Origin: Gammaproteobacteria bacterium
GTDB lineage: Bacteria > Pseudomonadota > Gammaproteobacteria > Pseudomonadales > Porticoccaceae
DNA: 64,000 nucleotides
Direction: 5' to 3'
Assembly: GCA_018069465.1 (NCBI GenBank)
Contig: JAGPUW010000011.1
Location: forward strand, 1 to 64,000
Shown here: positions 58,304 through 64,000 of the stretch, one piece after another
Position numbering within the stretch: the first letter of the stretch is position 1
Layout of the letters: every line of letters starts with the position of its first letter
The notes under the pieces: generated by a model
Database searches by the model: none
What the model was told of the DNA's origin: nothing
What the model saw: the letters and a program-made list of their open reading frames with translations, nothing else
Made by a program: the position numbers and the translations under genes

Positions 58304-59671
58304 ATGCTTGTTAATAGTAGCGATGTTATAGCAGCACTGATTACCCCACCCGGGCGAGGTGGGGTCGGCATTGTTCGCTTGTCGGGTTCTAATCTAGAGC
58401 ACTTTTTTGATGGCTTGCTGGGTTTTATACCAACACCTCGTTACGCCCATTATCAGCCTTTCCTCGCTGCTGATCGCGAGGCGATGGACTGGGGGATCGT
58501 CCTCTACTTCCCCGCGCCAGACTCTTATACCGGTGAACATGTGCTCGAGCTTCAAGGGCACGGTGGCCCGGTAGTCATGGACTGCCTACTGCGTCGCGCG
58601 ATTGAACTCGGCGCCCGTCAAGCACGCCCCGGTGAGTTTTCTGAGCGGGCCTTTCTCAATGGAAAAATGGATTTGACCCAGGTCGAAGCCGTCGCTGATT
58701 TAATCGATGCCGGTAGCGAACAGGCAGCTCGTGGTGCTATCAAAACATTGCAGGGTCAATTTTCACGGCGGGTAACACAGGTTCTTGAGCAGCTTATCGA
58801 ACTGCGTGTTTACGTCGAAGCGGCGATCGATTTTCCCGAAGAAGAGATTGATTTTTTATCCGACGGAAAAGTCGAGGCTGGTTTGTTGGGTCTTAATAAT
58901 ACCCTGCAAGAACTGCTGGCGAGTGTCTCCCAGGGCGCTTTATTGAGAGAGGGTATATCGGTTGTTATCGCCGGCAAACCCAATGCGGGTAAATCCAGTT
59001 TGCTCAATGCCTTGTCTGGGCTCGATAGCGCTATTGTTACCGAAGTGCCGGGCACCACTCGAGATGTACTGCGTGAACAAATTATCATTGACGGTATGCC
59101 CTTGCACATTATTGATACTGCTGGGTTACGTGCGACGGAAGATGTGGTTGAGCGCAAGGGTATTGAGCGGGCTGAAGATGAGATTAAGCGAGCCGACCAA
59201 ATCTTATTTTTAGTCGACGCATCAATGGATTTTGATCTCTCGGCCGATAATACTTTTCCCCAGGCCGAAGCCTATTTTAGACAGGCTGAAAATTTAACTT
59301 TTGTACTGAATAAGACGGATACGCCTGGTTATTCCAGTTTTCAGGCCCAGCAAAGCAAACACCCGGTAATTGAAATTTCAGCCAGGACAGGTTCGGGTCT
59401 GGATGAGCTTAAGCAGCATCTCAAAAAATGCGCTGGCTATGTGAGTGCAGGAGAAGGGCTTTTTTCTGCACGCAGGCGCCACATCAGCGCATTGAATGAA
59501 ACGCAGGCTAGTATTGCTCAGGCTCTGAAACAATTGCTGGGTGCTGGGGCAGGTGAACTAATTGCAGAAGATCTGAAGCAGGCCCAGCAAATGCTGGGCA
59601 CTATTACTGGCGATTATACGAGTGACGACCTGCTCGGCGAAATTTTCTCTAGCTTCTGTATCGGAAAATAA
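58304..59671 (+). CDS. mnmE: tRNA modification GTPase MnmE
   Basis: A 455-residue GTPase partner of MnmG. Order: N-terminal tetrahydrofolate-binding domain (TPPGRGGVGIVRLSG), a helical domain, an inserted G domain with GKPNAGKSSLLN (G1), DTAGLR (G3) and NKTD (G4), and the C-terminal CIGK motif (FSSFCIGK) with catalytic Cys452. Full length. In most gammaproteobacteria dnaA is divergent from this block; here dnaA follows on the same strand. Confidence 0.97.
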   Translation: MLVNSSDVIAALITPPGRGGVGIVRLSGSNLEHFFDGLLGFIPTPRYAHYQPFLAADREAMDWGIVLYFPAPDSYTGEHVLELQGHGGPVVMDCLLRRAIELGARQARPGEFSERAFLNGKMDLTQVEAVADLIDAGSEQAARGAIKTLQGQFSRRVTQVLEQLIELRVYVEAAIDFPEEEIDFLSDGKVEAGLLGLNNTLQELLASVSQGALLREGISVVIAGKPNAGKSSLLNALSGLDSAIVTEVPGTTRDVLREQIIIDGMPLHIIDTAGLRATEDVVERKGIERAEDEIKRADQILFLVDASMDFDLSADNTFPQAEAYFRQAENLTFVLNKTDTPGYSSFQAQQSKHPVIEISARTGSGLDELKQHLKKCAGYVSAGEGLFSARRRHISALNETQASIAQALKQLLGAGAGELIAEDLKQAQQMLGTITGDYTSDDLLGEIFSSFCIGK

Positions 59672-60052
59672 GCTTCTGACATTCTTGTTCAAAAAAGCCT
59701 CGGTTTACAGCTTGAAATGAAGAAATACGCCGTTAGCGACACAAAGACGGAAGTTAAGGCCTTACCCATAAAATACCCACAGCTTATCCACAGACCCCTT
59801 GTATAATCTCTTCATTGGCGCAGATAAGAACAATTTTTATTTGCAGGGTATTGTTTGTAAGCTATTGATTTTTTTAAGTTATTATATTTGTTCGAGTCTA
59901 AAAAAATTGTTAGAAATATGTGGATAACTTCGACCATAACTCTTAGACTAGCTGTCGCTTATTAAAGAATAATAATATTTTTGGGCAAGTAGGCAAAAAT
60001 AAGTACAAATTGACAATAGTAATTCACTTTTCATAACCAGTGGAGAAATGGC
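59672..60052. other. mnmE-dnaA intergenic region with two perfect DnaA boxes
   Basis: A 381-base gap. TTATCCACA at 59784-59792 and TGTGGATAA at 59919-59927 are perfect consensus DnaA boxes in opposite directions, with weaker TTACCCATA (59762) and ATACCCACA (59773) beside. Between them lies AT-rich sequence (59829-59912). A TATAAT stands at 59802. It can be the dnaA control region, a second origin, or both. Confidence 0.65.
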
Positions 60053-61534
60053 TTGGCTGAGGTAATTTGGCAGCATTGTTTGGGGCATCTGCAAGCAGAA
60101 TTACCCGCACAGCAATTCAACACCTGGATTAAGCCGCTGCAAATTGACAGTCTTTCAGCTGATCAAACAGTTCGTCTGATAGCACCCAACCGCTTTGTTA
60201 AGGATTGGGTCGTCGATAAGTTCCTCGATCGAATTAATGAGCTTGCCTCTGAAGCAGGTAGTGAAAGTATGCCTGTAGAAGTAGGGGTCAACACAAAAGC
60301 CCCAGGCTTTGTAGCCCCAGCGTCAGCAATCCCGCAGCCGCTGATGGCGGAGTCTGGTATTCAGCTCAATCCCGCAGCTTTGCATCCTGTAGCGCCTGGC
60401 GCTCAGCAGTTGATAAGCCATAAGGCAAGTATCGTTGCAGCACCGAAAGCAAAAGAGATTACAGCGCGGCCCACCGCAATACCAAACAATCGTGCCAATA
60501 AAGTTATTGGCCATCCCGATAGCCTCAATAATTATTTTCGTTTCGATACCTTCATTGAAGGCAAGTCAAATCAGCTGGCTTTGGCAGCGGCCCGGCAAAT
60601 AGCCGAAAACCCCGGCGGATCTTATAACCCGCTATTTATTTACGGTGGTGTGGGTCTCGGTAAAACCCACCTTATGCATGCTGTGGGCAATGCCTTAAAA
60701 GCCAGAAAGCCCGATGCTAAAATTGTCTATTTGCACTCGGAGCGTTTTGTTGCCGATATGGTCAAGGCGCTGCAGCTCAATGCCATTAATGACTTCAAAC
60801 GCTTTTATCGCTCTGTGGATGCTTTGTTAATTGATGATATTCAATTTTTCGCGGGCAAGGAGCGCTCTCAGGAAGAGTTCTTCCATACCTTTAATGCCCT
60901 GCTTGAAGGTGATCATCAAATGATCCTGACTTGCGATCGCTACCCCAAAGAAATTAATGGTCTGGAGGAAAGGCTTAAATCTCGCTTTGGCTGGGGTTTG
61001 ACAGTCGCGGTAGAACCTCCCGAGCTAGAGACCCGAGTGGCTATCCTGATAGAGAAGGCACTGGGTTTACATGTCGATCTACCCCACGATGCGGCCTTCT
61101 TTATTGCTCAGCGCATTAGTTCTAATGTCAGAGAGTTAGAGGGTGCACTAAAGCGAGTGATAGCAAGTGCTCACTTCACTGGGAGAGCCATCGACGTGCC
61201 TATGGTGCGTGATTCATTGAAGGATTTATTGGCCCTGCAAGATCGCCTGGTAAGTATCGATAATATTCAGCGCACCGTGGCAGAACATTACAAAATTAAA
61301 ATGTCCGATATGCTTTCGAAGCGACGCACTCGCTCGGTTGCGCGACCACGGCAAGTTGCTATGGCCATGGCTAAAAAGCTGACCAATCATAGTTTGCCTG
61401 AGATTGGTGAAGCTTTTGGGGGAAGGGATCATACAACGGTTTTACACGCCTGCCGAAAAGTGAAGGAACTGCAAGATAGTAGTACCGAAATGCGTGAAGA
61501 CTTAAAATTATTAACCCGGTTATTGACCAGCTAA
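60053..61534 (+). CDS. dnaA: Chromosomal replication initiator protein DnaA
   Basis: A 493-residue AAA+ initiator. Domain I begins [15 protein letters not shown], a linker of about 90 residues follows, then Walker [14 protein letters not shown], Walker [14 protein letters not shown], and the domain IV signature [19 protein letters not shown] that reads DnaA boxes. The start is TTG at 60053, with GGAG seven bases upstream; ATG at 60048 is out of frame. Rare start and DnaA boxes upstream fit tight autoregulation. Confidence 0.97.
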   Translation: MAEVIWQHCLGHLQAELPAQQFNTWIKPLQIDSLSADQTVRLIAPNRFVKDWVVDKFLDRINELASEAGSESMPVEVGVNTKAPGFVAPASAIPQPLMAESGIQLNPAALHPVAPGAQQLISHKASIVAAPKAKEITARPTAIPNNRANKVIGHPDSLNNYFRFDTFIEGKSNQLALAAARQIAENPGGSYNPLFIYGGVGLGKTHLMHAVGNALKARKPDAKIVYLHSERFVADMVKALQLNAINDFKRFYRSVDALLIDDIQFFAGKERSQEEFFHTFNALLEGDHQMILTCDRYPKEINGLEERLKSRFGWGLTVAVEPPELETRVAILIEKALGLHVDLPHDAAFFIAQRISSNVRELEGALKRVIASAHFTGRAIDVPMVRDSLKDLLALQDRLVSIDNIQRTVAEHYKIKMSDMLSKRRTRSVARPRQVAMAMAKKLTNHSLPEIGEAFGGRDHTTVLHACRKVKELQDSSTEMREDLKLLTRLLTS

Positions 61535-61579
61535 GAAGTAAGTAAGCACTTACTGTCGATGTTTTAGAGAGAGCAAAGT

Positions 61580-62689
61580 ATGAAGTTTAGTGTTAGTAAA
61601 GAAACGTTTGTTAAGCAATTGCAAATGGTTGTTGGTGTCGTCGAGCGCAGGCAAACGCTGCCTATATTAGCCAATGTCTTAATTAGCTTGAAAGATGGTG
61701 AGCTGGCATTAACGGGAACAGACCTCGAGGTAGAAATCGTCAGTAGAGCGGCATCGGAGACGGGTGCAGAACTCAGTGGCGAGATAACGGTTCCGGCGAG
61801 AAAGTTACTCGATATTTGCCGCTCCTTGCCCGATGGTGTCGATATCAAATTTAGCACTAACGATAAGGGTCGTGTCGTTATTACCAGTGGGCGAAGCCGT
61901 TTTACCCTTTCGACTCTTCCCGCGGAAGAATTTCCAAATGTCGAAGATGGCGCTGAAAATTTCGAATTTTCCCTACCCGCAAAAAATTTAAAACACCTCA
62001 TCGATAGCACATCTTTTGCTATGGCTCACCAGGATGTGCGCTACTACCTCAATGGTATGTTGTGGGAAGTGAGTGGCTCAAAGTTAAACGGCGTCGCCAC
62101 AGATGGGCATCGCCTTGCTATCAGCTCAATTGAGTTACCGGGTGAAACCGCCAGTAATCCAGTGCAGGCAATATTACCCCGCAAGGGCGTTGTTGAGTTG
62201 TCACGACTTTTGGTGGATGAAGGCGAGATTACAATATCTCTTGGTGATGCTCACTTGCGTGTTCGCGGTTCGGACTTTCATTTTACTTCAAAACTGGTTG
62301 ATGGCGCCTATCCTGATTACGATAAGGTTTTGCCGAAAGGGGGTAGTCTGGTGATTCGCGGTGATCGCGATGGTCTACGCCAGGCCTTTAGTCGCGCTGC
62401 TATTTTGTCCAATGAAAAGTATCGCGGTGTTCGCCTCTTACTCAACGATAACCTGCTCAATATTATTGCTAACAATCCAGAACAGGAAGAAGCTCAGGAA
62501 GAAGTAACTGTCAGCTATACGGGTCCTGAGCTTGAAGTCGGATTTAATGTTAATTACATACTCGATGTACTAAATACTTTGGCGGGGGAGGAGGTAGTGT
62601 TTATCTTGTCCGATGCCAATAGCAGCGCCCTTATTCAGGATCCTGCTGATGAAGCTGCATCTTATGTCATTATGCCTATGCGTCTGTAA
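61580..62689 (+). CDS. dnaN: DNA polymerase III beta sliding clamp
   Basis: A 369-residue clamp with three repeated domains; start MKFSVSKETFVKQLQMV with GAGAG upstream, and C-terminal SYVIMPMRL forms the family end. Partner-binding pocket residues (for example in DGHRLAIS) are present. 45 bases after dnaA. Confidence 0.98.
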   Translation: MKFSVSKETFVKQLQMVVGVVERRQTLPILANVLISLKDGELALTGTDLEVEIVSRAASETGAELSGEITVPARKLLDICRSLPDGVDIKFSTNDKGRVVITSGRSRFTLSTLPAEEFPNVEDGAENFEFSLPAKNLKHLIDSTSFAMAHQDVRYYLNGMLWEVSGSKLNGVATDGHRLAISSIELPGETASNPVQAILPRKGVVELSRLLVDEGEITISLGDAHLRVRGSDFHFTSKLVDGAYPDYDKVLPKGGSLVIRGDRDGLRQAFSRAAILSNEKYRGVRLLLNDNLLNIIANNPEQEEAQEEVTVSYTGPELEVGFNVNYILDVLNTLAGEEVVFILSDANSSALIQDPADEAASYVIMPMRL

Positions 62690-62710
62690 GGCCTTTCGCA
62701 GCATTACTTT

Positions 62711-64000
<1,290 letters not shown>

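Noticed and set aside
61537-61554. 7-bp hairpin between dnaA and dnaN
   Set aside because: Short AT-rich stem with no T tract; not supported as a terminator or attenuator.

Overview
The window is a 64 kb piece of a gammaproteobacterial chromosome spanning the replication-origin region. The core block (glmS, glmU, the atp operon, parAB, rsmG, mnmG, rpmH, rnpA, yidD, yidC, mnmE, dnaA, dnaN, recF, gyrB) has Pseudomonas-like or Cellvibrionales-like content. Exported quinoprotein and PhoX-like enzymes, a TonB receptor and a VPLP-type C-terminal sorting signal suggest a marine, possibly Spongiibacteraceae-like organism. That placement is an inference from gene content, not a tree.

Layout. (1) 1-141: the end of an IS256-family insertion sequence. 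(2) 0.3-10.9 kb: topB behind a LexA-like box, a Spy-like periplasmic protein, a CHAD protein, a PhoH ATPase, a three-way Ada/AlkA/Ogt repair fusion, a MOSC protein, a FrnE-like thioredoxin-fold protein, and a luciferase-like monooxygenase paired with an alpha/beta hydrolase. (3) 10.9-14.5 kb: a visibly AT-richer accessory patch with a HEPN-like protein, an exported flavodoxin-like protein, a methyltransferase, a cupin and small unknowns. (4) 14.5-20.1 kb: a respiratory or oxidative cluster with a TonB receptor diverging from a Rieske protein, a PQQ alcohol dehydrogenase with the Asp-x-Asp lanthanide signature, and an SDR. (5) 20.2-30.8 kb: membrane and small proteins, recG, an AsmA-like DUF748 protein, and a PhoU-like/Pit phosphate pair. 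(6) 30.9-39 kb: two paralogous PhoX/DUF839 proteins flanking a DsbA-like protein, a patch of degraded genes, a dicarboxylate symporter, an MFS-acyltransferase fusion and an RluA-type pseudouridine synthase. (7) 39-40.4 kb: mostly non-coding, with a broken secreted-protein gene.

(8) 40.4-55.2 kb, all minus strand: glmS, glmU, atpCDGAHFEBI, parB, parA, rsmG, mnmG. (9) 55.2-55.8 kb: an AT-rich gap with DnaA-box-like sites, where transcription polarity switches. (10) 55.8-64 kb, all plus strand: rpmH-rnpA-yidD-yidC-mnmE, a second gap with two perfect DnaA boxes, then dnaA-dnaN-recF-gyrB. Two parS sites lie inside recF.

The most unusual observations are these: the rpmH-mnmE block runs toward dnaA rather than away from it, leaving two origin-like gaps; the Ada-AlkA-Ogt fusion carries an in-frame repeat inside its glycosylase domain; the putative lanthanide-type PQQ dehydrogenase lacks the vicinal disulfide and sits beside a TonB receptor; a LexA-like site precedes topB; and a small gene is broken at a 7-G run. 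I did not find a wholly new multi-gene system that I can defend.
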